In this document: positions 1 through 11,904 of the stretch, piece by piece
Numbering within the stretch: the stretch's first letter is position 1
How the letters are laid out: each line of letters starts with the position of its first letter
Position numbers and translations under genes: made by a program
The notes under the pieces: model-generated
Database searches by the model: none
The model's input: only the letters and a program-made list of their open reading frames with translations
Told to the model about the DNA's origin: nothing
NCBI GenBank assembly: GCA_012845835.1
Contig: JABAKD010000022.1
Location: forward strand, 2,242,944 to 2,306,943
Direction of reading: 5' to 3'
Source: Undaria pinnatifida
Lineage: Eukaryota > Sar > Phaeophyceae > Laminariales > Alariaceae
DNA length: 64,000 nucleotides

Positions 1-226
1 AGAGTGAAACCTACACCATCCGTGTTTCCTTCGCAAATCCTGCAGCCAACAAACGACCACCGCGAAAATTGCCTCATAATATGGGCGAGGGGGAAAACCA
101 GATACTCAGGTTTTGCTACTGGAACTATGGTATGTCGAGTCCTGACCATAGAACATACCTTGCTTTTAAAGCACGGCATGCGTTCCTATCGACCGTATGT
201 GCGTATGATATCATACTTAAACTCAC

Positions 227-1285
227 CCCACGCAGCAGGCGGCGAACCCCGTTACCCGTCTTGTACAGTGGAACCCCATATTGAGGCCCCACGAAGACCA
301 GTCCATCGTGCCGCTGCTTGAGTTCCCTCCTCGCCTTAACGGTCTTCAGCCCCCTTACAATCCACTCCATGTCTTCGCCGCAAATGCACCCGCTTTCCAG
401 CTCCGCCAATACCCTCACGGCTTTCTTGCGGTCGTTCATCACCCTCTTTGAGCAGAGGATGTCTGTGATGACGGCAGTGACGCGGGGCTGGTCCAAAGGG
501 GGGAAGAACATGCCTCCCAGCGGGTTGGCCGAGAAGGTGTTCGGAGACGGCGGCGTCGGCGGTGGTACTAGCGGCGGCGGTGCTAGCCGCGACGCTGTGG
601 GTGGCATAGACGTCGGTACTGCGAGCGAGAGTGGTTCGATATCCGGTGATTGAAGAGCCTTGCCCATGGAAAAAGTCGATGGCGATGAGAGCGGCTGAGT
701 GGACAGTGCCGGAGGCCCCTTTCCACTTGAAGATGGAATGGCCAGGGGTTTGTAGGACGTGGAGGCGTCTTCAACGAAGGAGTCGCCGTCCTCGCTTCTG
801 CTGTCAATAGCGCCATCCACCACGACCTCATCGACGATTGCTGGTGGCAGCAGTACTAACGGGGTCGGCTCAGGGGGCCATGGAAGTTGCGAGTCGTCCA
901 TGAAGGCAGAAGCCGGCGGTGGTGAAAGCGGCGGTGTGGGCGGTGGCATGGATCCCTCTTCGTTCGAGAAAGAAAGGGGCGGGGGCTTAGAAGGGCCCGA
1001 ACAGATGTGGTCATGTCTGCCAAGAGCATCTGCGATGAACTCCCCGGTGACGGTGGCCAGCTCGACCTGGCCGCTAGACGACGGCGGTGCTCGGTCGCCT
1101 GTTTGTGTGCCGCTCTGGCTGCTGCCGGGCAACGGCGACGCTGAGGCGATTGCTTCGTTGTCGGCCTGATCGCTTGGCGACGGCAATGTGGAGACGATCG
1201 GCTCGGCGACGATGGTGTCATCGGATCTGTCGAAATCGAAAACGGTAGACGTGGGGAGCGGTAGCTCGATGGTCATGCCTCCCAC
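227..1285 (-). CDS. Exon of hypothetical gene: Pro/Ser linker plus basic C-terminal part
   Basis: This is a 353-codon open exon. The acceptor is gacaactcag|GTGGGAGG and the donor is GTGGG|gtgagt at 226-221. Both ends are phase 0. The middle is rich in Pro, Ser and Gly; the last 90 residues are charged and non-repetitive. Confidence 0.6.
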
Positions 1286-2781
1286 CTGAGTTGTCAGTGC
1301 AGTTGAAGTAGACACGGGAGCGACGCGGGAGGGAGGTATTCAAACGGAGAGCGGGAAAGATAGGCGTTGTTGTGTTGTGGCGCGAATACCTTGCAAATGC
1401 ATACCAGGTATATCCAGCCGGTGCAGTGGAGAGAGTTACGGTACTCCGTCCCGAAAACAAGGCTAAGGACTTTTACCCTGCACCACCTGCTTACCCTTCT
1501 TTCCACCGTCACATCACCACCCACGCGCCATGCCACTCTCTATACAGGTGCTACAAGTCGGCCTCTATAGTCTGCTTGAAACCGGATGCAACGATAACGA
1601 ACAGGCGCACACGGTGAGTTAGTGGGTTAGCGAGTGAATGAGTAATGAGTGACTGAAGGATTGAATTGGTGAGTCAGAGGGTGTAGTGCAGCTGTACCAT
1701 ACCATCTGACTCACTAATTCAATCCTTTAGTTACCCATTACTCATTCACTCGATAACTCACTAACTCACCGTTTGGGTCTGTTCGTTATCGTTGCATCCG
1801 GTTCCAGGCAGACTGTGGAGATCGGCTTGTTGCCTGCATGGGGAGTGGCATGGCGCGTGGGTGTTGGTGTGACGGTGGAGAGAAGGGAAAGCAAGTGGCG
1901 CCGTGTGAAACTCCTTAGCCTTGTTTTCGGGATGTTTTGATACCAACGTACCAAATTATCTAAAGTTTGCTATTTACTACCGGTATAGACTATGCTATCA
2001 AGTTTACCTGCCGATACTACTTATCGTAGCGTCAGGTACCTGGTACAATCTCGTCAAGGCTTATCGCAGCGACAAAGGATCCTGACGAGACGAGACTGTT
2101 TTCACTTGTTTTGTGCGGGGGGGATTTGAAAAACGAACAGGACGGGATAGCGAGAAAACAAAGAGTTGTCTGGGTAGGACGGGATGGGACCATAGGTCTA
2201 CAATGAGTCGATGGGACCGAACGGTAACTGTCTCCAAGACATACCTGTTTTTGCGTACAAGTAGGACATGACGATGACCCACCGCAACCATGAGAAACAT
2301 ATCAAAACACAACCAACACGCAGCAAATGAATGCGGTCACCTGCTGAGCCACATTGTCCTTGTTGTCATGTACAACGTAGCGGACGATCACTCCCCCCAG
2401 CTTGCTCACGACGGAGTCCGTGTTAGCCAGCTCTCTGGCGTCGTCGGTCGACATCCCCGGCTTGTCCCGGACGGACCACGTCCTGGTGAACCTCTCGATT
2501 TCCACAGGAACATCCTTGGCCGCATCGGCCAGGGCGGCCCTACTCTCCCTCCTCATGTCCTGCTTCCTGAACAGGATAGGCGATTGCATGGGAAATACCA
2601 AGTCCTTCGCAAAGAACCCCACATGCATGTTCAAGGCTTCATCTAGGGCTGCCATCGCCTGGGCAAAGGAGTGTTGGTGATAAAGCATCAGCTTCTCCAC
2701 GGCGTCTTTGGAGGTGTCGAAAATGACCTTGCTGGAGTCGGTGTCGGAGGATCGCTGGCGCTGCCTCTCACGCGGCTGCCG
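227..2781 (-). CDS. Hypothetical Pro/Ser-rich protein, partial gene (two exons seen)
   Basis: Two minus-strand exons join in phase 0 across a GT-AG intron (2340 down to 1286). The upstream exon encodes about 147 residues of ordinary globular composition, with segments such as KLMLYHQHSFAQAMAALDEA and SKLGGVIVRYVVHDN. The downstream exon begins VGGMTIELPLPTSTVFDFDR, continues as a roughly 200-residue Pro/Ser-rich linker, and ends in a basic, probably helical stretch (RKKAVRVLAELESG, then ARRELKQRHDG). It stops at a donor (GTGGG|gtgagt), so the gene continues beyond the window's left edge. 5' exons are also missing because no start codon fits. I do not recognise a family. The two globular parts joined by a disordered linker are what the sequence shows; function is unknown. 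The long clean frame, phase agreement and splice sites make it a real gene. Confidence 0.6.
1450..1931. repeat. 480-bp foldback (long inverted repeat)
   Basis: The left arm begins cccgaaaacaaggctaag at 1450 and the right arm ends with its complement at 1931. The arms stay complementary with scattered mismatches to a centre near 1690, where gtgagtcagagg faces its complement across a very short loop. The two arms therefore encode similar peptides on opposite strands. There is no obvious target duplication. It lies in the intron of the hypothetical gene and could be a foldback element or a hairpin RNA source. Confidence 0.85.
2341..2781 (-). CDS. Exon of hypothetical gene: globular part
   Basis: The donor is CAGCAG|gtgacc. 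The acceptor is probably cacgcag|CGGCAG at 2782-2784, although the open frame runs to 2823. The exon encodes about 147 residues with several predicted helices and no known motif. Upstream exons were not found between here and 11.6 kb. Confidence 0.55.
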
Positions 2782-2823
2782 CTGCGTGAGGTTGAAGCCC
2801 GTATCATGTATACCGTAGCGCAC

Positions 2824-5800
2824 AAGGCAGGAGGGAGGGGCACAACCATACAGCGTATAGCATAATGGGGCAGCGGTTTTGGTCGCGGGTTATCGTTTCC
2901 GCTTGCAAGTACGTGCTGGCATATGCTATTGCAATCAGTACGCGATAGATTGTCTAATTCCCATTTTTGCTGGCTTAGATCGGACGCGTGTGTTTGTTGT
3001 TGTTTTGGTAGCGCTGTGTAGCTTACCTTTGCCTCGCTACACCCCCCCTGCTGGCGACTTACGTCATTTATTAGGTACGTATATTTTTTCATTTCTTCGT
3101 TTTCTGTTTGTCTCGTTTTTTTTCCCCTTCTTCCTTGTTAATGGCTGTAGTTATTTTTCTCCTCGGATCGGTGCATTGGTTTGGCTTCCTGGGTAGTACC
3201 CGGTGTAGTCGGTTTTAGCTGCGAGTCTTAAAATGTTTGTACCAGTACGGGTCTGGCACGTACGTACGTATGTATGCTGATTTCCGATTCAATTCACATG
3301 TTTTTTCCAGATGCATGACTTGCTTCAGCTATGGGATTAGGTAAGTGTACCACATCTGATGTATTCACTGTCCCTGGGGTATGCTTCCACTCAAGAGTTA
3401 CTGGAGCCTGTCCTGTGACCACGGACTTGACTATGCGAATTAATGTGACAACAACAACACCATCAACCGTACTACGATAGAGGTACACCACTGTTTTTCC
3501 TTTGAGGCTCCTCAATTTGGGAGCTCAAGACATGATCCTCCCAAAACACTGATGATTAGAAAAAAAAAACTGCTACTACCCTGGATGAAAAATCCCATGG
3601 GGTAGGTTACACAACGAGAAGCACGCAAAAAAATGACGATTTTACGACGATTTTGGGTTAAGGAGCCCCGCCATTCAGAAAACAATAATCCACACGAAAC
3701 GTGCTACCTCTGTCGTAGCATGCGTCACAGGAGACAAACAGGAGACAAATAATAGGAGACAAACTGGAGACGGACAGGATGCTTGCTCCGACAAACTATT
3801 GTTTCGCGGCAACTACAGTAACCTGGTTATCTTCTAAACAAAAACGTCGACCCTGGTAGCATCTAGAAGAGGAGAAGGTCATCACCGACCTACCTGTCCA
3901 CATCTATATCTGGTGTATGTATCGTGCGTGGGATGGGGGAAGGAAGAGGGAAAACGAGCACTAATCACCGTTGTAATCATCACCAACCCCGCGCGGTCAT
4001 ACATAACATAAAACGTTGCACAAACAAACGAATCTCTCGCGATAACTTCTGAGAAGAACAGCGAGCGGCGATACTCAACAACATCTTGCGTTCGAATCGT
4101 ACGGTATCATATAATATATGCGCACGAGCTTTTTTGCGAATTGCTTTCTATCTTAAGGCAGGGAGAAGCGGGCAGCATTTCGTTTCGTTTCGCTGTTTCG
4201 TTTGATAATCGGTTGATTGGTTGCCTTTGTGGCCCAAAAGATTTGCTATTTTTTATTGTTGAACTAGTTGACCCTGCACTCCAGATAATGAGAGAACAAA
4301 ACTTTGGGACTTGGAGTAAGAATACAATTGTAGCATGTTGCAAAGGGTTCAGGCGCTGACCTTTAACTGAGCCACCAACTGCGAGCGGCGGCAACAGCGA
4401 CGGTTTACAGCATACGCAGTAGGTGCCCCCTGCTACGACTGCAAGCAAAACCTCACACTATTTGCAAGTGGTTCGCCCTCAAAAACCTGGGTACACGACA
4501 CTCTGAACGGGTTAAAATATCAATTACAAGGACTCCGTATGGGTAGGCTAAAACCCCTGTGCCATTGGTTTGTCTCATCATGTTATGGCAGATGTTTATA
4601 CAGGATCAGGTATATATCAAACATGTTCATGGTAAGTGTTTCGCATGCCAAGGGTTGCAGCAGGATGAAGAGGTTCAATTGCCATACTGGTATATTACAG
4701 GGCAGCGCCAGGTACCTGGTGTTAGAAGGGGCGAAAAAAGAAATATTCACATAGAATGAAAAAAGTGGAACGTATGCGTGATCGGGATGACATACTCAGT
4801 CTCACTCACCAGTTCTCACGCTCGTTGCTGAGACTTGTTTTTCCATCAGTCTCAACTCTCAGACTCGTTACGTTTGCCAGTCTCACGAACTACTGTAGTC
4901 CACTTACTCACTCTCGCTCATTTCTGATATTCAGATGTCAGTCTCAACTCTCAGATAATGATCAGTCTTATTCCTTTGACGCTTTATCGGTCTCGTGTCT
5001 GACGTTCCGTTATCGATACGAGTTCGAGGGCTCATTTCTGAAGTTTTTATATCAATCTAATTTGTGTGCAGAATGTGCTCAAGTTTCTTAGACTCGACAG
5101 ATTGCTTTAACAATCCATTGGGAGGGAGGGGGGGCGAGTGGTGGCGTGGAGGGCGGGTCAGCGGGGGGGGGAGGGGAGGGGGGGGGGAGAGCTTGGCCGA
5201 TTGAGGGTGGTAGAGCTTTTCAGAAAATCGATCAGACAAAACATCGACGCTCCCCTGGCTGAAACGACCTTCTAATTGAAATACAAGTTTGTGTTGTGAA
5301 GACGTTAGAAGGCATCAGGGCATAACATACACACCCACAGATCGGCCTCCCCGGTGCTCTCGATTTCGCGAGTGCAAGTCCCCCAAGGGGTGTTTTCTCT
5401 GGCTGCAGATATGAAGCGCCGAGCGTGTTTTCATACACAATTCGATGCGAATCGAAGAGGGAAGAATATTATGCTGAACCCATCTCGCGATGTAAATGAG
5501 CAAATGAACGCAAGCGCCGTAGTGGGGGTGGGGAGGAGCACCTGTTGATATGTGACCCCAGAACTGAGTTACGAAAAGGGAGCGAGCTTGAAAAAAAGTG
5601 CGAAGATATAGACTAGACTAGATGGAATCGAAAAAAAAATGTTAACCCTCTCTGATGTAATACAGCGTCCAGAGCGGAGGAGGGAAGAGTTAGGAGGAGG
5701 GAAGAGTTATCACCCCATCGCCGGCCTAAAATATCTGCGTATGGTATATCGTCGCAACGGTGAATGCAGGAAGCGCACGATCGATGAACCACGCGGCTTG

Positions 5801-7500
5801 CAAAGATGAGCATCGACCTATATCTATGATGTGAATATCTAGCGGGAGAACTCAATACTGACGATTCGCTTGCTGCTTCATAAATGGATACACCGCTCAG
5901 ATCTAGATCTGGTTAGATTGCAAAACCGATGTACCTGGTATGTAAGTCGTAACATAATATGTGTGTTTGTTGCGTGTTCCCTACCCGTCGTGCACGAATA
6001 CCTTCATGAACCTCAGCCGAACCATTGGTAGCTCAAATTCCGAATCGACCTCGTTTGTTTGTCAACGGAAAAAAACACCAGACGATCCGGGTGGGCGGAG
6101 AGGCTGGCTATCGTGCTGTCATACGTGCTCGACGGGGTTCGAACGTCCTCTGTTCGCACGTGGGGGCTAGCCGGAACAACGGGAAGAGGACGCCATTATC
6201 ACTTATTAATATCACTATTAATATCACTAGCATCATCAGCTGCGTGCGGTCAACAAACGAACAGAACTTGCGCAATAAATTCAGGAAAACACAGCGAGCG
6301 GCGATATTATCAGCCTCGCAGGATGGCAGACATTCGCAATTTCTGTGACTACCGTAGTATCACTACACCAGACTACTACCTTTAGCTAACAGTGCATGAG
6401 ATGGATATGCATTTCGCCGGTCTTTGTTTCATTGCTTGCTGCAGGTCTCTCTGTGATGCTAACCGTGTCATCGAGTTCTATTAATAGCATCAAGCCAGCA
6501 CGGTGGGCGAGGAGCATACACAACTTCGCATCGGTACAATATACGACTACGCTGCCACGACAAACATAGCGAGAACGGTACGAGTGAGACGGGTCTCATA
6601 TAATACTGCTATACCATATGACGCGCAACAAAAGCACAAACCCTTCGTACGATTTTCGAAGCTGGTTTTCTCGACAAGAGGGAGAGTACAAACTCAGAGC
6701 GATGCGTGTATGGAAAGACTTTGACGAGATATTTCGACAGCCACCATTGTCGTCGTTGTGTATGCCCACGTTGTTTTCGAGAAAAAAAAGTATTGCCAGA
6801 GATAAAGCACCCCACTCGCTCACCGTCAATGCCCTTTCTTGCCCGCCGCCGCCGTTTTTTTTTTTGTCGTTGCTTGCCACTGTCGCCATGTTGTGTCTTG
6901 CTTCTTGTTGTGCGCTTCGATGGAAGACAGGTCTCCGGGGACGATCGAAAGCCAGAATGCCCCTAGGGGGGCGGCTCCGCATGGTACATGGCTTATCAGC
7001 AATGACATTCTTTACAGTCTCGTGAAATCCTTCCGTGATTCTTAAGCCATCCTATTGAGCCTATAGCTAGTTGAGCCAGGCCTTTTCGTCGTGGACGAAC
7101 CGTCCGTTTCCGTAGGCGGCCCGTATCCGCCACCAGGAGGTGTTTTCCGACGCGCAGCATCGAAGGACGGGATGATGCGATGGTGATGGGATTCCACCTG
7201 CTACGGAAGCTATAATATTTATTGGCTGAGTACCCTGACATAGATAGGCGCACTGAGAGCACAAGAGCACTGCATGTGCGGAAGGTACAGTGGACAGCAG
7301 CAGCACACAGCAGTCGTGCGCAGCAGTGTCGCAACATCGCAATGAGGGCACGAAAACATGCGATCAAAAATGCGGAGGGATGCTTCTGTCGAAGCCCCGT
7401 TTCGAAACCACCTGATCATAATTTTGAAAAAAACATGTTTGGTTTTTTTTTTGTAGTCGGCGCGTCGGCGCGTCGGCGCTGTCTGCTGTTGCCTGTCCGC
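2824..7500. other. Stretch without a supported gene
   Basis: No exon with matching splice sites and protein-like composition was found. The region holds pyrimidine-rich CTCA-type low complexity (about 4,790-5,050), a G-rich block (5,110-5,200), a dispersed repeat at 3,500-3,605 and short copies of families found elsewhere, such as the GCTTGCAAAGATGAG motif at about 5,790. Upstream exons of the 0.2-2.8 kb gene could be hidden here. Confidence 0.5.
3500..3605 (+). repeat. Dispersed repeat, inverted copy at about 18,035-18,140
   Basis: The segment reading CCTCAATTTGGGAGCT, then AGACATGATCCTCCCAA, then GATGAAAAATCCCATGG matches the reverse complement of 18,035-18,140 almost base for base in those blocks. 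The intervening bases have diverged. The family is unknown. Confidence 0.75.
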
Positions 7501-7525
7501 TGTCGGTGTGGTTAGGGTTAGGGGG

Positions 7526-7825
7526 GTGCGTCTTCAGTCATGCCTTATAGCATCGCCATCGTCTCCGTTAGCTAGGTAGCTGTGTTCTGCTGGAGCAAGT
7601 AACAGAGCTACTCGAATCTCAGTCACCACGACTAGTATAAGGCCAGACCGCTATTCGCTCGCACGAGCTATACGAGTGCATTGCTGAGCTGGTATAGCGT
7701 GGGCGTGCCTCCGTCGACACCGTCCATGTGGTTGACGAGAGTGCGTCTTTCTGCAGTCATGCCTTACCGCATCGTCGTCTCCGTTGGGCAGGTAGCTGTA
7801 TACTGCTAATGCAAGAAACGTGGCC
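7526..7825 (+). repeat. Direct repeat pair of about 75 bp
   Basis: The text beginning CAGTCATGCCTTA and running through CGTCTCCGTT and AGGTAGCTGT appears at about 7,535-7,600 and again at 7,755-7,815. A TTAGGG-like tract (ggttagggttaggg) sits just before it at about 7,510. Confidence 0.7.
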
Positions 7826-7890
7826 ACTAAAGCAACGACTACCGTATACCAAGGTACCAGGTACCACATTTGTTATTTAGACTATAGAAG

Positions 7891-8621
7891 CCACACCCCG
7901 GTGATAAGATTTTCGGTTTTAAAATATTTATCACCGGGTGTGGTAACCTGTGGGGGGTATTGTATCTTATGTAACCCGGGTGAAAAAGTGCCGCTCGCAG
8001 GGGCCATGAAGGGAGTGTGATAAACCACGGGGTGTGATAGCACTTCCGCACACCCACAGGAGGGCGTAGGGGGTGTGATAACACTGCCTGTAGTAACGAA
8101 TCGTACTGCTTACGCACATTTTTGAAGGGTGTGGTAGAGTATTGCGTGGGGGTGATAGCAATGCCTTCACGGAATGGTACATATTGGCGTCTGTTGCTGT
8201 GCCAGCTGCTGCTGCTGTCGATTCAACAGCAGGAGCAGCAGGAGGAGCCACAGGTGTAAAAGTAGTTTGCTCGGTTCAAAAGAAGGAGGTGATATGTCTC
8301 GCCTGCACTGCTGCGGTCGCAGCAGTTAGTTGTCGAAAAGGATAGTGGAGGTGAAAGGATAGTGGAGGTGCTGGCGGCGGCATTCTATTCTCCCTCCACG
8401 TTCGTGTTGTTGGAGGTCTCCATATCATACGGGGTGTTTCCCCGCACCCAGAGTGTGTGTGTTATATGTGATTCCCAGGCAAATGCCGTATCACCCCGGT
8501 GATAGGAGGAGGGGCCCCGTGAATGTATGCGGCGTAACCTCAGGGGGGGCGTTATCTTATGTATCCCGGGTGATAATTCGCCTCCTCGTTTGAAATGCCA
8601 AAAAATATCACCGGGGTGTGG
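7891..8621. mobile_element. MITE-like element with 16-bp terminal inverted repeats
   Basis: The left end CCACACCCCGGTGATA (7891-7906) is the exact reverse complement of the right end (8606-8621). Further copies of the TATCACCGGG / GGTGTGATA theme fill both subterminal regions, and ATCTTATGTA(A/T)CCCGGGTGA occurs in direct orientation near both ends. There is no coding capacity. A target duplication is not clear, so the superfamily is open; dense subterminal repeats would suit hAT- or CACTA-like transposases. Confidence 0.75.
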
Positions 8622-8689
8622 TTTTTATGTGGTGGTTATTGTTTCTTAGGTAGGTGTCGTGTCTTATGGTAGATTATTAAATGGCCATA

Positions 8690-9215
8690 CTGCTATTCGC
8701 CACGGATGCCCATGGGAACCCGCGGGCTGCGTCTGGATGGATGTTTGCGATCCCGCGAGTTCCCACGGGCACCTGTGGGCTCCCAAAATTATTCCCACGG
8801 TATCCCGCGGATGCTCCTTCCATGGTACCTTCCCGTATACATTCCTGTGCGAATTCGCACGATATCTCCCATGGGACACCACACGACTGCCCGGAGTTCT
8901 TACTGACATGAGATCGCGGGCATTCACGAATGCGCTCGCACGCAGAACCCCGCCATCAACACTCGCAAAACCACTCGAAAGCGCACGCAAAACTACTTGA
9001 GGGCGCTCGCGAGTGTTTTCGCGGGAGCTCGCGGGTGATCGCTAGCGCCCGCGTGCTCTCGGGGGCGTTCGCGGGAAACCGCGTGGACGATCGCGCACGA
9101 TCGCAGACAATCGCGGAAACAATCGCAGAAACACTCGCGGAAACACTCGCGGAAGCACCCGCGGACACCCGTACCGGCACTCCCAGGACGTCGCGCAGGC
9201 GCCCGCGGTGATTGT
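8690..9215. repeat. GC-rich palindromic and 12-bp tandem repeat block
   Basis: The first half is a run of CCCATGGGA / CCCGCGGGA-like palindromic words. The second half drifts into ACTCGCGGAAAC-type units of about 12 bp, most regular at 9,100-9,170. Open frames across it on both strands are artefacts of this periodicity. Confidence 0.8.
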
Positions 9216-9619
9216 GGTGGGACACATTCGTCGATAACATGAGGCATTCTCGGTCGTCAATAAATTCAACAGTGGTTTAAGAAATGCACTTCTGATGGTG
9301 TATTTAGTTGTAGATATTTCGGGCTAAACTTACCACCATGGTCGCCCGCGCCTACAGAAATGTGCGCGAGAGACAACATGGAGTATCTCCGGTTCCCGCG
9401 GCATCCAATCTCAGGATTTGCGGGCGCCCGCGTAACATTAAGGTATACCGAAGGAGCTCCCGTGGGAAACCGCATGGGATGTCGCGAGAAACGACGGTCC
9501 AGGCCGCGGCCGTTCATCTGAAAATAAAACATGAGCCGGGCCAGGCCGCGGCCCATGGGATGAAAAATCGATGGGTGGGTCGGGCTTTATACTGGCCACT
9601 CTGCCCAGCCCATGAGGAG

Positions 9620-10060
9620 GCCCACTTGTTTTCATGGCGCCAGCACTCGCGACAGCATCGATGAGGTATCCGCGCTCCACGTGACCGTTCTCATGGGGCA
9701 CCTGGAAATAGCGAGAGCCATCCTCGAGCACGGACGGGGTGCACGTGAATGGTGCCAACCTCCTCGGCGAGACGGTATTGCACTTGCCGTTTTCTACTAC
9801 TGTACAACCGGGCACGCGTAGACATCGTCGACTTCCTCCTGTTTGCCGGGGCGAACATCGACGTCTGAGGTTATCAGGAATCGACGGCCCTCAATTTGCC
9901 GGCACAGGAATCGACGGCCCTCAATTTGGCGGCACAGGGGTTGGACAAGGTGTGCAGCGGCATCGTAACCACCCTCCTGCACCACGGAGCGCGATGAACG
10001 CCAACGGCTGCTCGTCCCTGCACTTGGCCCTGTACGGTAACCTTACCGCGAATCGCGCCT
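9620..10060 (+). pseudogene. Decayed ankyrin-repeat pseudogene
   Basis: Three frames together spell ankyrin repeats: SALHVTVLMGHLEIARAILE, then after a shift VNGANLLGETVLHLP, then VDIVDFLLFAGANIDV followed by an in-frame stop, ESTALNLAAQGLDK, IVTTLLHHGA, and after another shift NGCSSLHLALYGN. The (A/S)LHLA, GHLEIA and LL..GAN signatures are diagnostic of the family. At least three frameshifts and one stop break it. A 27-bp in-frame duplication of ESTALNL is visible at about 9,885-9,935. It is a relic of a cytosolic protein-interaction domain, with no evidence that it is still made. Confidence 0.8.
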
Positions 10061-10139
10061 TGTTTGGACGTAAAACGACAGCTCAGCGGTCACAGTATTC
10101 GCAGTGGCCAAGGCATCAGCAGCACGATCGCTATTAGAA

Positions 10140-11640
10140 CGTTCACTGTATACCGGAAACAATGCTCACGCGAGTTGTGTTGGTATTAATCTGTTGTTTT
10201 GTCTTGTACTGCGTTTGAATAACGCTGCCGCCAATCTACCCTTCCTTCTGGACCCAATAAAGGGGCATCTCTGCACTCGACTCTGTATACAACGCGTTCG
10301 TAAGACGAATACAGAAAACGGAAAAGGGGGAAGGGTGACCAGCGCAAATCGTAGACAGAGACACTACTGCTTTACGGAAGGATACTCAATTTCTATCTAA
10401 CCGACATGGCATTGTAAGCTACCTTGTCGGACGTAAAAACAACGATAATAGTAGATGCGCACCCATCTATGAGGAGAGCGAGTCCTGCCCTACCAGGGTA
10501 CTTTTCTAAGATAGGCGGCACGACCGCGTCCGTTTCAAACCCTCTCCCATCGTACACGTAGTAAGCCTACGACATCCTAATTACCATTCGAACGGCATCC
10601 CAATCCCCATTTGCTAACCGACGTATCCTCCCACCGAGCACGGCCGCTCCTCATCCTAACACGCAAAGTGTCCATCGGACAAGTACTATCGCAGGGCTCT
10701 AGAAACAATTTAATAGACCTCAACCCATCCTCGTTCTCCATGACCCTGCGGCAATACTTGTACCAGGTATAAATCTTTGCCCTTCGGTAACCAGAGGCGC
10801 AAAAAACACAACACCTCGCTCTTAACGGTCAACTCTCGACTCATCACTCATCCTAATCAGCATCTCTGTCTAAAGGGGAGGCGACTCAGATATAATTTCA
10901 ATGCCCCCCACGTCATCTCCCTGGGCAAACTTATAACATTGCCCGAACGACAGATAAAAAACAGCAATATACCAAGTACGAATTAATGTGAAAATGTTTA
11001 ACCGCGGCGCCACAGAAGCCACAAAAAACTAAACGGTTACACTCCACTTCACCTCCAAGGCTCGGAGCGGCAGCTGCCACCAGATACTCCTCTACTTGCT
11101 CGACGTCGCCGTCTAACCAAAATTATAAATCCCGAACCCCCCCCCCCCGAAGCACGAGCCAAACATAGTTCGCCCCTCCCGCAAATCACCCCGGGATCTA
11201 GCCACCCCTAAACAGCCGCCTCCTCTCCGTGTACAGTTTTGGGAGGCAATGAGACCACCGCGTGATCAAACCCTATGGAGGCAAGCACCGCCTCTTTCTG
11301 AAAAAATATCGCGATTGCGCCCGACTTCCATACATAGCGGCCCCACAAAGCGTGACCCACCCACCCGCCCCGCCCTCTCCCTCAGTGCGCGTACATAACA
11401 AATATACCTATTAATAGTACCACTCTGTCCGGAAAAGTAACGACCGCTCGAGTATTAAACAATGAATACCAAACGGTCCTTACATTACCGGGAAGACTGG
11501 TAGATACCATAGCTTTCACCCACACAACAAAAAAAAAAAACACAAAAAACACAAAAACGCACCAACCAATTCCGTGGCATAACGTAGACCTCTCTCGCCT
11601 AAAAAACAAAAACAAAATAAACGAAACGAAACGAAACGAA
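10140..11640. other. Gene-free stretch
   Basis: The sequence is compositionally mixed, with a C-run at about 11,140 and an A-rich tract with an ACGAA microsatellite at 11,520-11,650. No exon, element end or tandem array was recognised. The 3' untranslated region of the peptidase gene should begin at 11,658 and run leftwards into it. Confidence 0.5.
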
Positions 11641-11658
11641 ACAAAGAATATGGACCAA

Positions 11659-11904
11659 TCAACGCTGAGGTAGCGAGCGGCGGTTTGGTCCGGTCGGTAT
11701 AACCGGCGGTCCTAGGTCCGTGTCCCCCCTAGTTTCGTCCCCGCCTACCGGGTGAGCAGGTGCTGCAACTCCCTGGGAGGATGTGGGCGTCACCGTGACC
11801 CCGCCACCACCATTTTCGTCGGGAGACATGTCGAGCCTTAGCTCCCCCCTCTGCACCGAGTCCTTCAAAGCTTGCCCGAAGTTCCTTAGCACGTCTTCCG
11901 TTAA
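11659..11904 (-). CDS. ctpA: ctpA terminal exon
   Basis: 82 codons including the TGA stop at 11,661-11,659. LTEDVLRNFGQALKDSVQRG is followed by a disordered Gly/Pro/Thr tail. The acceptor is gccgtag|TTAACG. Confidence 0.88.
   Translation of the reverse strand, partial: LTEDVLRNFGQALKDSVQRGELRLDMSPDENGGGGVTVTPTSSQGVAAPAHPVGGDETRGDTDLGPPVIPTGPNRRSLPQR

Noticed and set aside
6130-6150. tRNA T-arm-like GGGTTCGAACGTCC
   Set aside because: No acceptor, D or anticodon stem could be folded around it.
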